Shown: piece after piece, positions 11,306-20,152 of the stretch
Position numbering within the stretch: position 1 is the stretch's first letter
Layout of the letters: each line of letters starts with the position of its first letter
NCBI GenBank assembly: GCA_021779075.1
Contig: JAJYBG010000008.1
Coordinates: forward strand, 1-33,350
Source: Actinomycetes bacterium
GTDB taxonomy: Bacteria > Actinomycetota > Actinomycetes > Actinomycetales > Microbacteriaceae
Length of the DNA: 33,350 nt
Reading direction: 5' to 3'
Program-made: the position numbers and the translations under genes
The notes under the pieces: model-generated
What the model saw: the letters and a program-made list of their open reading frames with translations, nothing else
Told to the model about the DNA's origin: nothing
Database searches by the model: none

Positions 11306-12624
11306 GTCTTCCATCGTGACGCGGGAGGTGCAAGTCCGAGGTGCTCGCGCAATGTTTCGCCTTCGTACTCGGTACGGAACAGCCCGCGCCGCTGCAGTTC
11401 GGGCACGACGAGGCTCGTGAAGTCCTCGAGCGTGCCGGGCAGATAGGGGAAGGACACGTTGAAGCCGTCGGCGGCGCCGGTGGTGAAGTACTCCTCGATG
11501 CGGTCGGCGACATCGTCGGCGGTGCCGATGACCGCGCCGTCGCCCTCTGCGACGAACGCCACGAGGCCGCCGACGGTGAGGCCGTCCTGCACCGCCTGCG
11601 CGTAGAGCTCGGCCTGGGCGCCCTGGCTCGCGTTCGTCGCGGGCAGTGGCGGCAGCGGGGAATCCGCCGGCAGCGAGGCGAGGTCGGCGCGCAGCCAGTA
11701 CTCGACGTCGGCGAGGGCCACGCGCGGGTGCAGCAGCTCGCGCACCGCGGCGAACTTGTCCTCGGCCTCGGCGCGGGTGCGCCCGACGACCGTCGCGAGC
11801 TCGGGCAGCACGAGGATCTCATCGGGATTCCGCCCGAACCCGGCTGCTCTGGCCTTGATGGCCGCGTACTGCTCGCGCGACGGCTCGATCGCCTGTGCCC
11901 GAGTGAAGACGAGGTCGGCGATGCGGGCGGCGAGCGCCTGGCCGGCCCCGGACGAGCCGGCCTGGGCGATGATCGGACGGCCCTGCACCGGGCGGCGGAT
12001 GTTGAGGGGGCCGGCGACGGTGAAGAACTCGCCTCGATGGTCGAGGCGGTGCCGGCGGGCGGTGTCGAGGTAGATGCCGGATGCCTTGTCCTCGACGAAT
12101 CCGCCCTCCTCGACGCTGTCCCAGAGCCCCTCGACGACGTCGTAGAACTCCTCGGCGCGCCGGTAGCGGTCCGCGTGCAGCAGATGGCTGTCGAGGCCGT
12201 AGTTGCGCGCCTCGGCGTCGTTGAGCGACGTGACGACGTTCCAGCCCGCGCGGCCGTGCGAGATGTGATCGATCGCCGCGAAGACCCGGGCGGTGGTGTA
12301 CGGCTCCGAATAGCTGGTCGATGCCGTCGCGACGAGGCCGATCCGGTTCGTCACGGCGGCGAGGGCGCCGAGCAGCACGGTCGGCTCGAGGGCGTCGTTG
12401 ACGACGGCGACGCGCTCGAGGACGGCGTCGGGAGAATCCGGCACGCCGACGAGGTCGGGGAAGAAGACGGCGTCGAACTTCGCCGCCTCGAGGCGCTTCA
12501 CCAGCCCGGCGATGAACTCGAAGTCCACGCCCGCGGCGCGCGGGGCCTCCGGATGCCGCCAGCCGGCCAGGTACTCCCCGGCCGGTTTGAGGAACCCGCC
12601 GAGGTGCAGCGTGCGCCCGGTCAC
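11302..12624 (-). CDS. NtaA/SnaA/DszA-family FMN-dependent monooxygenase
   Basis: FDAVFFPDLVGV...GLVATASTSYSEPYTTARVFAAIDHISHGRAGWNVVTSLNDAEARNYG...QAGSSGAGQALAARIADLVF: family hallmarks. Confidence 0.94.
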   Translation of the reverse strand: MTGRTLHLGGFLKPAGEYLAGWRHPEAPRAAGVDFEFIAGLVKRLEAAKFDAVFFPDLVGVPDSPDAVLERVAVVNDALEPTVLLGALAAVTNRIGLVATASTSYSEPYTTARVFAAIDHISHGRAGWNVVTSLNDAEARNYGLDSHLLHADRYRRAEEFYDVVEGLWDSVEEGGFVEDKASGIYLDTARRHRLDHRGEFFTVAGPLNIRRPVQGRPIIAQAGSSGAGQALAARIADLVFTRAQAIEPSREQYAAIKARAAGFGRNPDEILVLPELATVVGRTRAEAEDKFAAVRELLHPRVALADVEYWLRADLASLPADSPLPPLPATNASQGAQAELYAQAVQDGLTVGGLVAFVAEGDGAVIGTADDVADRIEEYFTTGAADGFNVSFPYLPGTLEDFTSLVVPELQRRGLFRTEYEGETLREHLGLAPPASRWKT

Positions 12625-13613
12625 GCGCCCACCTCGGCGGCGGCACGCTTCCAGCCGAGGACGGGGGCGACCTCGCGGGCGATGGTCTCGAGGCCGCGGA
12701 TGGCCTCGTCGAAGGTCGTCCGGTGGGCCTGGGCGGCGAAGACGAGGTCGGTGGCGAGCTCGACGACCGGCGCGGCGCCGATGCTCGCGATGACGTCGTC
12801 GACGGTGCCGTGGTGGATGTTCATCGCCGCGAGCAGCTCCTCCGGGGCTGCGTCCTCGCCGACCCAGCCGGCGCGCTGGTAGTAGGACAGCGAGCTGTCG
12901 CGCACGCCCGGCCACAGCGAGTCGGCGACGGCCTCGGCAGAGGCGCCGAAGAAGGCTGAGTGCACGATCGCGAGGCGCGGCGCGATGCCCACCTCCGCCG
13001 CCGCCGCGAGATAGGCCTGGGCGAGCTCGAGCTGGACGGTCGCGGCAGGGCCGATGCCGATGAGCACGCCGTGGCCGTCGCGCGCCACCTGGGCTTCGCG
13101 CTCGACCGACCCCGGAGACTCCCAGATGCGTTCGAGCAGTGTCGGCGCCGGCGGCTGAAGCCGGGTCCCGGGTGCGAGCTCTTCGCCGGCGAGGGCGCGG
13201 CGCAGCACATCCGACGCGTTCGCGTAGAGCGCGCGCCGATCGTCGGCCGAGCGCCCGAACGCCGCGAACTGCTCGGGGTGCGGATTGCCGCTGCCGATGC
13301 CGAGCTCGAGGCGGCCGCTCGCGAGCGCGTCGAGGACCGCGGCGTCCTCCGCGACCCGCAGGGGCTCGTCGAGGGTGATCGTCACGACCGCCGTGCCGAG
13401 CCGGATGCGCGAGGTGCGCTGCGCCACCGCGGCGAGGAAGACGAGCGGCGACGGCAGTCGGCCCTCGTTCGTCGAGAGGTGGTGCTGCGCCACCCAGCCC
13501 GTCTCGAAGCCGAGCTCTTCCGCCGCCTGGAAGAGGTCGATGCCCCCGGCGTAGAGGTCGGCGGCGCTCTGCTCGCCGTGGAGGTGCGTCTGAAAACCGA
13601 GGCGGAAGGTCAT
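12621..13613 (-). CDS. LLM class flavin-dependent oxidoreductase (LLM1; resembles the KPN_01858-type family)
   Basis: MTFRLGFQTHLHGEQSAADLYAGGIDLFQAAEELGFETGWVAQHHLSTNEGRLPSPLVFLAAVAQRTSRIRLGTAVVTITLDEPLRVAEDAAVLDALASGRLELGIGSG. Confidence 0.92.
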   Translation of the reverse strand: MTFRLGFQTHLHGEQSAADLYAGGIDLFQAAEELGFETGWVAQHHLSTNEGRLPSPLVFLAAVAQRTSRIRLGTAVVTITLDEPLRVAEDAAVLDALASGRLELGIGSGNPHPEQFAAFGRSADDRRALYANASDVLRRALAGEELAPGTRLQPPAPTLLERIWESPGSVEREAQVARDGHGVLIGIGPAATVQLELAQAYLAAAAEVGIAPRLAIVHSAFFGASAEAVADSLWPGVRDSSLSYYQRAGWVGEDAAPEELLAAMNIHHGTVDDVIASIGAAPVVELATDLVFAAQAHRTTFDEAIRGLETIAREVAPVLGWKRAAAEVGA

Positions 13614-13631
13614 GGGAATCCTCTTTCGAAA

Positions 13632-14426
13632 TCAGCGCCGGCGGCGGCCGTCGAGGCGGGGCACCGCCGACAGTAGCGCGCGGGTGTACTCGTGCTCAGG
13701 AGCGCTGAGGACCCGCTGCGACGGGCCGTCTTCGACGATCTCGCCGTCGTGCATGACGATGACGCGGCGGGCGAAGTGCTGCACCAGGCCGATGTCGTGC
13801 GAGACCAGGATCATCGAAAGGCCGAGGTCGCGGTGCAGCTCGCGGAGCAATTCGACAACCTGGGCGCGCACGGTGACGTCGAGGGCGCTGAGCGGCTCGT
13901 CGCCGATGAGCAGCTTCGGGCCGTGCACGATGGCCCGTGCGAGGGCGACGCGCTGGCGCTGGCCGCCGGAGAGCTCGTGCGGGTACCGCGTCGACAGCTC
14001 CGCGGCGAGCCCCACCCGTTCGAGCACCTCGGCGACCATGGCGCGGTGGTCGCCGTCGATGCCGAGCGCGCGCAGTGGCTCGATGACGCTGCGCCACACC
14101 GGCATGCGCGGGTCGAGCGAGGCATAGGGGTCCTGCAGCACGATGCCCGTCTCGCGGCGCAGCCAGCGCAGCGACGCGGCCGAGCCGGGCGCCACGCGGC
14201 GGCCCTCGAACTCGACCGATCCCGAGGTGGGGGAGTCGAGGGCGAGGATGAGCCGCACGAGCGTGGACTTGCCCGAGCCGGATTCCCCGATGATGGCGAG
14301 CGTGTCGCCGTCCGCCATCTCGAAGCTGACCCCTGCGAGCGCCCGCTTGACCTCGGCCGGGCCGAAGAGCGTGCGCCTCGGCAGCACATGGTCGCGGACG
14401 AGGCCGGTCACCGTCAGCAGTGTCAT
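13632..14426 (-). CDS. Oligopeptide-type ABC transporter ATP-binding protein (DppF/OppF-like)
   Basis: GESGSGKST Walker A, LSGGQRQRVALARAI, LLIGDEPLSALDVTVRAQVVELL, C-terminal EHEYTRALLSAVP. Confidence 0.95.
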   Translation of the reverse strand: MTLLTVTGLVRDHVLPRRTLFGPAEVKRALAGVSFEMADGDTLAIIGESGSGKSTLVRLILALDSPTSGSVEFEGRRVAPGSAASLRWLRRETGIVLQDPYASLDPRMPVWRSVIEPLRALGIDGDHRAMVAEVLERVGLAAELSTRYPHELSGGQRQRVALARAIVHGPKLLIGDEPLSALDVTVRAQVVELLRELHRDLGLSMILVSHDIGLVQHFARRVIVMHDGEIVEDGPSQRVLSAPEHEYTRALLSAVPRLDGRRRR

Positions 14427-15277
14427 GACAGCCCGCCTTCGGCGGCGGGTTCCGCGCGACGATCCGCGGGATCGCCGCCTCCGAGTGGAATCCGCGCATC
14501 GAAGCTCGTGAGCCGCGCCGCGGCGACGAGCCCCGCGGTGACCTCGTGCTGAGGGTGGTCGAGGATGCCCGCGACGGTGCCGCGCTCGACTGCGCGGCCG
14601 TTCGCGAGCACGAGCACGGAATCGGCCACCTGGGCGAGCACGCCGAGGTCGTGGGTCACGAAGACGAGCGCGGTGCCGGATTCGCTGACGAGGTCGTTGA
14701 AGAGTTCGAGGATTCCGGCCTGGATCGTCACGTCGAGCGCGGTCGTCGGCTCGTCGGCGAGCAGCACGCTGGGCGAGGCGGCGAGGGCGATGCCGATGCC
14801 GACGCGCTGGCGCTGCCCGCCCGAGAGCTGGTGCGGGTAGCGCTCGACGATGCGGCTCGGATCGGGAAGCTTGACGAGCGAAGCGAGGCGCACCGCTTGG
14901 CGGGCGCGCTCGTCGTGGTCGCGCCGGCCGACGATGCCGTGCAGCAGCAGAGGCTCGACGAGCTGGTTGCCGATGGTGCGCATCGGGTTGAGCGCCGTCT
15001 GCGGGTCTTGGAAGACCGATCCGATCCGGCGGCCGCGGATGCGCGCGAGCTCCTTCTCGGCCAGGCCCAGCAGCTCGACCCCGTCGAGGCGGACGCTGCC
15101 GGTCCAGGTGGCGCGCTCGGGGAGCAATCCGGGGATCGCGAGCGTCGTCAGCGACTTGCCCGAGCCGGATTCCCCGATGATGCCGAACCGCTCGCCCGGC
15201 GCGACCGAGAATGACACCGCGTCGACGACGACGCGCTCGCCGAAGCGGATGGTGAGGTCGGAGATCTCCAGGCTCAC
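14423..15277 (-). CDS. Oligopeptide-type ABC transporter ATP-binding protein (DppD/OppD-like)
   Basis: GESGSGKSLTTLAIPGLLP, LSGGQRQRVGIGIAL, LLADEPTTALDVTIQAGILELF; GTG start. Confidence 0.95.
   Translation of the reverse strand: MSLEISDLTIRFGERVVVDAVSFSVAPGERFGIIGESGSGKSLTTLAIPGLLPERATWTGSVRLDGVELLGLAEKELARIRGRRIGSVFQDPQTALNPMRTIGNQLVEPLLLHGIVGRRDHDERARQAVRLASLVKLPDPSRIVERYPHQLSGGQRQRVGIGIALAASPSVLLADEPTTALDVTIQAGILELFNDLVSESGTALVFVTHDLGVLAQVADSVLVLANGRAVERGTVAGILDHPQHEVTAGLVAAARLTSFDARIPLGGGDPADRRAEPAAEGGLS
14431..14497. repeat. Palindromic repeat copy A (inside the 3' end of the dppD-like gene)
   Basis: CGCCTTCGGCGG-N11-CGACGATC-cgcg-GGATCG-CCGCCTCC...ATCCGCGC. Confidence 0.65.
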
Positions 15278-16185
15278 GGGGTCGCCGCCTTTCGGCGGCG
15301 CCTGCTCGAGCGACGGTCCATCGGACCGTCGCTCCCGGCGAGCAGCCGGGGGTCCGTCGCCTCGCGCAGGGCATCCCCGAAGAGGTTGAACCCGAGCACG
15401 GTGAGGCCGATCGCGACGCCCGGCCACACCGCGGTCAGCGGGTAGAGGGTGATGTAGTTCTGCAGGTCGTGCAGCATGCGGCCCCACGAGGCGGTGCCCG
15501 GGTCGGCGCCGTAGCCGAGGAATGACAGGCCGGCCTCCGAGAGGATCGCCACCCCGGCGGCGAGAGACAGCTGCACGATGAACACCGGCGCGATGTTGGG
15601 GAAGATGTGGTCGACGAGGTTCCGCCACGGCCCGACCCCCGCGGCGCGCGCGGCGAGCACGTAGTCGGTGCGCGCCACCCGGCGGATCTCGCCGCGCGAG
15701 ACTCGGGCGATGTTGACGCCGAATCCGATGCCGACGGCGATGACGACGTTGACGAGCGAGGGGCCGAGGACCGCGGTGAGCATGACGGCGATGAGCAGCA
15801 CTGGGAACGCGATGAGGATGTCGACGATGACGGCGATAGTCTCGCGCAGCCATCGGCCGGTCAGCGCCCCGAGCGCGGCGAGGGCGATGCCGACGACGGT
15901 GGCGACGACGGAGGAGCCGGCGGCGACGAGCAGCGTGGTGCGCGAGCCGAGGAAGAGGTAGCTGAAGATGTCCTTGCCGACCGCGTCGGTGCCGAGGAGG
16001 TGCGCGAGGCTCGGGCCGAGCCAGGGGTGGAACGGGTCGGCGTAGAACGGGTCGACGGGCGTCCAGAAGCTCGAGACGACCGCGGAGGCCACCAGCAGGA
16101 TGATGACGATCGAGCCGAAGATGCCGGCCGGTCGCCGCCGCAGTTCGCGCAGCCAGGCCGGGCCCTGAGTCCGTCGAGGGGTCAT
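15274..16185 (-). CDS. ABC transporter permease (DppC/OppC-like)
   Basis: HLLGTDAVGKDIFSYLFLGSRTTLLVA...RAAGVGPWRNLVDHIFPN...GLSFLGYGADPGTASWGRML. Confidence 0.95.
   Translation of the reverse strand: MTPRRTQGPAWLRELRRRPAGIFGSIVIILLVASAVVSSFWTPVDPFYADPFHPWLGPSLAHLLGTDAVGKDIFSYLFLGSRTTLLVAAGSSVVATVVGIALAALGALTGRWLRETIAVIVDILIAFPVLLIAVMLTAVLGPSLVNVVIAVGIGFGVNIARVSRGEIRRVARTDYVLAARAAGVGPWRNLVDHIFPNIAPVFIVQLSLAAGVAILSEAGLSFLGYGADPGTASWGRMLHDLQNYITLYPLTAVWPGVAIGLTVLGFNLFGDALREATDPRLLAGSDGPMDRRSSRRRRKAATP
15283..15335. repeat. Palindromic repeat copy B (inside the 3' end of the dppC-like gene)
   Basis: CGCCTTTCGGCGG-N12-CGACGGTC-catc-GGACCG-TCGCTCC; contains GCGACGGTCC-ATC-GGACCGTCGC, a 10-bp perfect hairpin. 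Confidence 0.6.
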
Positions 16186-17144
16186 TCGAGGTCCCCGTCC
16201 GCCTGCCGCTCGCGCGGGTCGACGAGGCGGTGCACGACGTCGACGACGAAGCCGACGACGAGGATGAGCGCGGTGATGACGAGCAGCTCGCCCTGCACCT
16301 TGACGAGGTCGCGATTGCCGACATCGTCGACGAGCGCCTTGCCGAGGCCGGGCAGCTGGAACACCACCTCGACGAGCACGGCGCCGACGAGCAGCGCGGC
16401 GAGCTGGATGCCGAGCACCGACACCACCGAGAGGATGACGTTCGGCAGGCCGTGCGTCACGAGCGCGCGGGTCCGCGTCATGCCCTTCGCCGCCGCGGTG
16501 CGCACGAAGTCCTGGCTCATCGCCTCGAGCGCCGCGGAGCGCGTGAAGCGCAGCAGCACGGCGCCCTCGACGAGAGCGATGGACAGCGCCGGCAGGATGA
16601 GCGAGTCGAATGCGCGCCGCGGGTTCGCCCAGCCCGCATTGGGGAACCCCTGCACCGGCAGCCAGCGCAGGTACAGCCCGACGCCGACGGCGAGCAGCAT
16701 TCCGATGAACACGATCGGGATCGCTGCGACCGCCTGGGCTGCGGCGGAGATGGCGAAGCCGCTGAAGCGCCGGTGGCGCACCGCCGACACGACGCCGAGG
16801 GGGATTCCGATGGCGAGGCCGAACACGAGCGACAGGCCTGCGAGGGGCAGGGTGACGGTGAGGGCCCGGCCGATGTCGTCGGCCACCGGCACGCCGGTGA
16901 GCAGCGACTGCCCGAGGTCGCCGTGGAGCAGTCCCGCCACCCAGTCGCCGAACTGGACCAGCACCGGCTGGTCCAGTCCGAGCGATCTGCGGATGTGGGC
17001 GATCTGCTCCGGTGTGGCCTGGGTTCCGCCGATCGTGAGGGCTACGTCACCCGGGAGCACCCGGAGGGTGAAGAAGATCAGGATCGCGGCGACCGCAAGC
17101 CCCACCAGGAGCAGCAGCGCCCGAGTGGCGAGAAAGCGGGTCAC
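16182..17144 (-). CDS. ABC transporter permease (DppB/OppB-like)
   Basis: FFTLRVLPGDVALTIGG...IRRSLGLDQPVLVQFGDWVAGLLHGDLGQSLLTG...VRTAAAKGMTRTRALVTHGLPN. Confidence 0.95.
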   Translation of the reverse strand: MTRFLATRALLLLVGLAVAAILIFFTLRVLPGDVALTIGGTQATPEQIAHIRRSLGLDQPVLVQFGDWVAGLLHGDLGQSLLTGVPVADDIGRALTVTLPLAGLSLVFGLAIGIPLGVVSAVRHRRFSGFAISAAAQAVAAIPIVFIGMLLAVGVGLYLRWLPVQGFPNAGWANPRRAFDSLILPALSIALVEGAVLLRFTRSAALEAMSQDFVRTAAAKGMTRTRALVTHGLPNVILSVVSVLGIQLAALLVGAVLVEVVFQLPGLGKALVDDVGNRDLVKVQGELLVITALILVVGFVVDVVHRLVDPRERQADGDLE

Positions 17145-17148
17145 GAAC

Positions 17149-18651
17149 TCACTGTCCGCCGAGGACCGAGATGTTCGCCAGGTTGAGCCGGTTGTTGGTG
17201 TTGTTCACCGGCAGGCCCTTGAGCGAGGTGCTCACCACGTTGAGCACGACGCCCTGGTACAGCCACTCCGCCGCGGCGTCGTTCGACACGATGGCGGCGG
17301 CCTGCGAGAGATACTTCGCCTCGTCGCCCTCGGTCGTCGACGCGAGTGCCTGGTGATACCGCGACTGCACCTGAGCGTTGTCGTAGTGGAAGTAGTACTT
17401 CGGGTTCGTCCACAGCGTGCCGAAGTCGTGCGACTCGACGTGGTCGACGATGCTCAGCTGGTAGTTGCCGGCGATGAACACCTGCGACAGCCAGGTGTTG
17501 AAGTCGACCTGCTTGACGGTGAGCTTGACGCCCACCGCGTTGAGCTCGCTGGTGAGGATGTCGGAGATCGTCGTGCCGTACGGAGTGGGGATCGTCAGCG
17601 TGAGCCTGGTCACTCCCGCCGCGGCGAACTTCGCCTTGGCGTCGGCCGCGTTGTAGGCGTCGACCGAGGTGAGGTCCTGGTATCCCGGGTCCCCGGTGGG
17701 GATCGGACCGCCGAGCGGGAGGCCGGCGCCGCCGACCGCCGCGATGATCGCCTTGGGGTCGATCGCCTCGCGGATGGCGGTGCGCACGTCCTTCTTGCTC
17801 AGCGTCGGGTCGGTGTTGTTGAAGCCCAGCGTCCACTTGTCGGTGGAGTCGCCCTGGACGATGGCGAGGTTCTGAGCGCCGGCGAACTTGGCCTTCTGGG
17901 TGGGGTCGACGGGCAGCAGCGCCTGGAGATCGCCCGAGAGGGCTGCGTTCGCCGCGGTCGCGGTGTCGGCGTAGTAGTGGAAGACGATCTCCTTCACCTG
18001 CGCCTTCGTGCCCCAGTAGTTGTCGTTGCGGTCGAGGGTGAGGCTGGTGTTGGCCTGGAAGCCGGCGACCGTGTACGGGCCGGTGCCGAGCGCGGTCGTC
18101 TTGAGGTCGTTCGTCGCGCCCTTCTCGAGCACGATGCCCGCGCGGCCGGCGAGCGCCCACAGCGTCTCGATGTTCGGCTTGTCGAGCTTGACCTCGACGG
18201 TGCCGACGTCGGGTGCGGTGACCGAGGCGACGTCCGCGAGACCGGACGCATCCACGTAGGTCGTCTTGTTCTTGGTGGCATCCTGCAGCGAGCTCACGAC
18301 GTCGTCGGCGGTCAGCGCGTGGCCGTCGCTGAACGTCACGCCGGAGTTGAGCGTGAAATCGTAGGTGAGGCCGTCGGGGGAGATCGTGTAGCTCTTGGCG
18401 ATGTCGCGGACGATCTTGCCGCTGTCGTCGAGGGTGACGAGGCCCTGGTACACGTTGTCGAGCAGCGCCTGGTTGAGGGCCGCGCCGGCGGTGGTGCGGA
18501 TGTCGAGGTCGGTCGGGGCGAGGACGAGCCCGAGGTTCACGGTCGCGTCGGTGTTGACGGGGGTGGGGGTGGAGCCGCCGGTGCACGCGGCGAGCGTCAC
18601 AGCCGAGACTGTGGCGAGACCCGCGGCGAGCAGTATCTTCGAGGTGCGCAT
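17149..18651 (-). CDS. ABC transporter substrate-binding lipoprotein, SBP family 5
   Basis: MRTSKILLAAGLATVSAVTLAAC lipobox; GLVTLDDSGKIVRDIAKSYTISPDGLTYDFTLNSGVTFSDGHALTADDVVSSL. Confidence 0.95.
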   Translation of the reverse strand: MRTSKILLAAGLATVSAVTLAACTGGSTPTPVNTDATVNLGLVLAPTDLDIRTTAGAALNQALLDNVYQGLVTLDDSGKIVRDIAKSYTISPDGLTYDFTLNSGVTFSDGHALTADDVVSSLQDATKNKTTYVDASGLADVASVTAPDVGTVEVKLDKPNIETLWALAGRAGIVLEKGATNDLKTTALGTGPYTVAGFQANTSLTLDRNDNYWGTKAQVKEIVFHYYADTATAANAALSGDLQALLPVDPTQKAKFAGAQNLAIVQGDSTDKWTLGFNNTDPTLSKKDVRTAIREAIDPKAIIAAVGGAGLPLGGPIPTGDPGYQDLTSVDAYNAADAKAKFAAAGVTRLTLTIPTPYGTTISDILTSELNAVGVKLTVKQVDFNTWLSQVFIAGNYQLSIVDHVESHDFGTLWTNPKYYFHYDNAQVQSRYHQALASTTEGDEAKYLSQAAAIVSNDAAAEWLYQGVVLNVVSTSLKGLPVNNTNNRLNLANISVLGGQ

Positions 18652-18736
18652 TGCTGTGTTCTTCTTCTCTCTCAGACGGATGGATTGCGAATGGTGCGCG
18701 GTGGCGTGGGGGTGCTCAGCCGATAGTCTCCGCTGA

Positions 18737-20065
18737 TTACGGTCGGACCGCTCGCGCGGCCGCGAAGCCGCGTTCGAGGTCTGCGATGAGGTCGTCGGCG
18801 TCTTCGATGCCGACCGACAGGCGGATGAGTCCCTCGCCGATGCCGGTGGCGGCGCGCTGCTCGGGGGTCTGCGAAGAGTTCGTCGTCGACGCCGGGTGGA
18901 TGACGAGCGATCGCACGTCCCCGATGTTGGCGAGGTGGCTGAACAGCTTGACCCCTCCGATGAACGCCTTCCCGGCCTCAAGGCCGCCGACGAGGTTGAA
19001 GGAGAACACGCTGCCGGCGCCCTTGGGCAGGTACTTCGCGGCGAGCCCGGCCGACGGGTGCCCGGCGGCGAGCGGATGGTTGACGAGCTCGACCTGCGGG
19101 TGGCTCTCGAGGTAGCGCACGATCCGCTCGGTGTTGGCCACGTGCTGGCGCAGGCGCAGGCTCAGCGTCTCGATGCCCTGGATGAGCAGGAACGAGTTGA
19201 ACGCCGAGAGGGTGGGGCCATAGTCGCGCAGCAGCAGCGAGCGCAGGCGCAGCAGGTAGCCGAGGCCCTGGCCGTGGAAGCGCTCCCAGTAGCCGATCTC
19301 ACCGTGGCCGGGGTCGACGGAGTGCAGTCCCGGCCATTTGGCGGGCTCGGCTCCGAAGTCGAACGCGCCCGAGTCGACGACGACGCCGCCGAGCACCGTG
19401 CCGTGTCCGGTGAGGAACTTCGTCGTCGAATGCACGACGATGTCGGCGCCGAAGTCGATGGGGCGCAGCAGGTAGGGAGTGGCGAGCGTGTTGTCGATGA
19501 TGAGCGGCACGCCGGCGTCGTCGTGTGCGACGCGGGCGACCGTCTCGATGTCGAGCACGCGGGCGAGCGGGTTGGCGATCGACTCGGCGAAGAAGGCCCT
19601 GGTGTTCGGGCGGATGGCGGCACGCCACGCCTCGGGGTCGTCGATGTCGGTGACGATGGTGTGCTCGATGCCGAGCTCGGGGAAGCGCTGCGTGACGAGG
19701 CTCGTCGTGCCGCCGTAGACCTGGCCGGAGAGCACGACGTGATCGCCGGCGCGCACGATGTTGAGCAGGGCGAGGGTGGTCGCGGCCTGGCCGCTGGCGA
19801 CGGCGACAGCACCGACGCCGCCCTCGAGCGCGGCGATCCGGCGCTCGGCCGCTGCGGTCGTCGGGTTGCCGGTGCGCGAGTAGCTGTTGACGGTGAGATC
19901 CTCGAGGAGGAACGACGCAGCCGCCGTGTCGACGCTCTCGTAGACGTAGCTCGTCGTCGCGAAGATCGGCACCGCCCGCGCCCGGGTGGCGGGGTCGGGG
20001 AAGGCGCCCGCGTGCACCTGAAGGGTGTCGAAGGACCAGCCCGATTCGAGAGACTCGTCGCTCAT
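18737..20065 (-). CDS. metY: O-acetylhomoserine sulfhydrylase (Cys/Met metabolism PLP enzyme)
   Basis: FDTLQVHAGAFPDPATRARAVPIFATTSYVYESVDTAA...SYSRTGNPTTAAAERRIAALEGG...STTKFLTGHGTVLGGVVVD. Confidence 0.93.
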   Translation of the reverse strand: MSDESLESGWSFDTLQVHAGAFPDPATRARAVPIFATTSYVYESVDTAAASFLLEDLTVNSYSRTGNPTTAAAERRIAALEGGVGAVAVASGQAATTLALLNIVRAGDHVVLSGQVYGGTTSLVTQRFPELGIEHTIVTDIDDPEAWRAAIRPNTRAFFAESIANPLARVLDIETVARVAHDDAGVPLIIDNTLATPYLLRPIDFGADIVVHSTTKFLTGHGTVLGGVVVDSGAFDFGAEPAKWPGLHSVDPGHGEIGYWERFHGQGLGYLLRLRSLLLRDYGPTLSAFNSFLLIQGIETLSLRLRQHVANTERIVRYLESHPQVELVNHPLAAGHPSAGLAAKYLPKGAGSVFSFNLVGGLEAGKAFIGGVKLFSHLANIGDVRSLVIHPASTTNSSQTPEQRAATGIGEGLIRLSVGIEDADDLIADLERGFAAARAVRP

Positions 20066-20120
20066 CGGAATCGACGCTAGTCGGCCGATGAACGGCGTGC
20101 GAACCCGGCGTAACACAGAG

Positions 20121-20132
20121 TGCGCATGCGCA
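20121..20132. promoter_or_regulatory. 12-bp perfect palindrome in the divergent metY/phosphatase promoter
   Basis: TGCGCATGCGCA within the 87-bp spacer, 8 nt upstream of TAATCT (20141-20146). Confidence 0.4.
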
Positions 20133-20152
20133 TGACCCCATAATCTGAGGGC

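Noticed and set aside
11341-12882. 513-aa plus-strand ORF opposite the DszA-like gene
   Set aside because: Same antisense artefact; the minus strand has the conserved monooxygenase.
15607-18726. 1039-aa plus-strand ORF across the ABC transporter genes
   Set aside because: Shadow ORF antisense to permease and SBP genes with clear motifs; no domain recognised.
18652-18736. Possible SAM riboswitch between metY and the SBP gene
   Set aside because: No recognisable SAM-I, SAM-II or SAM-IV core; only an SD-like purine stretch before the SBP start.
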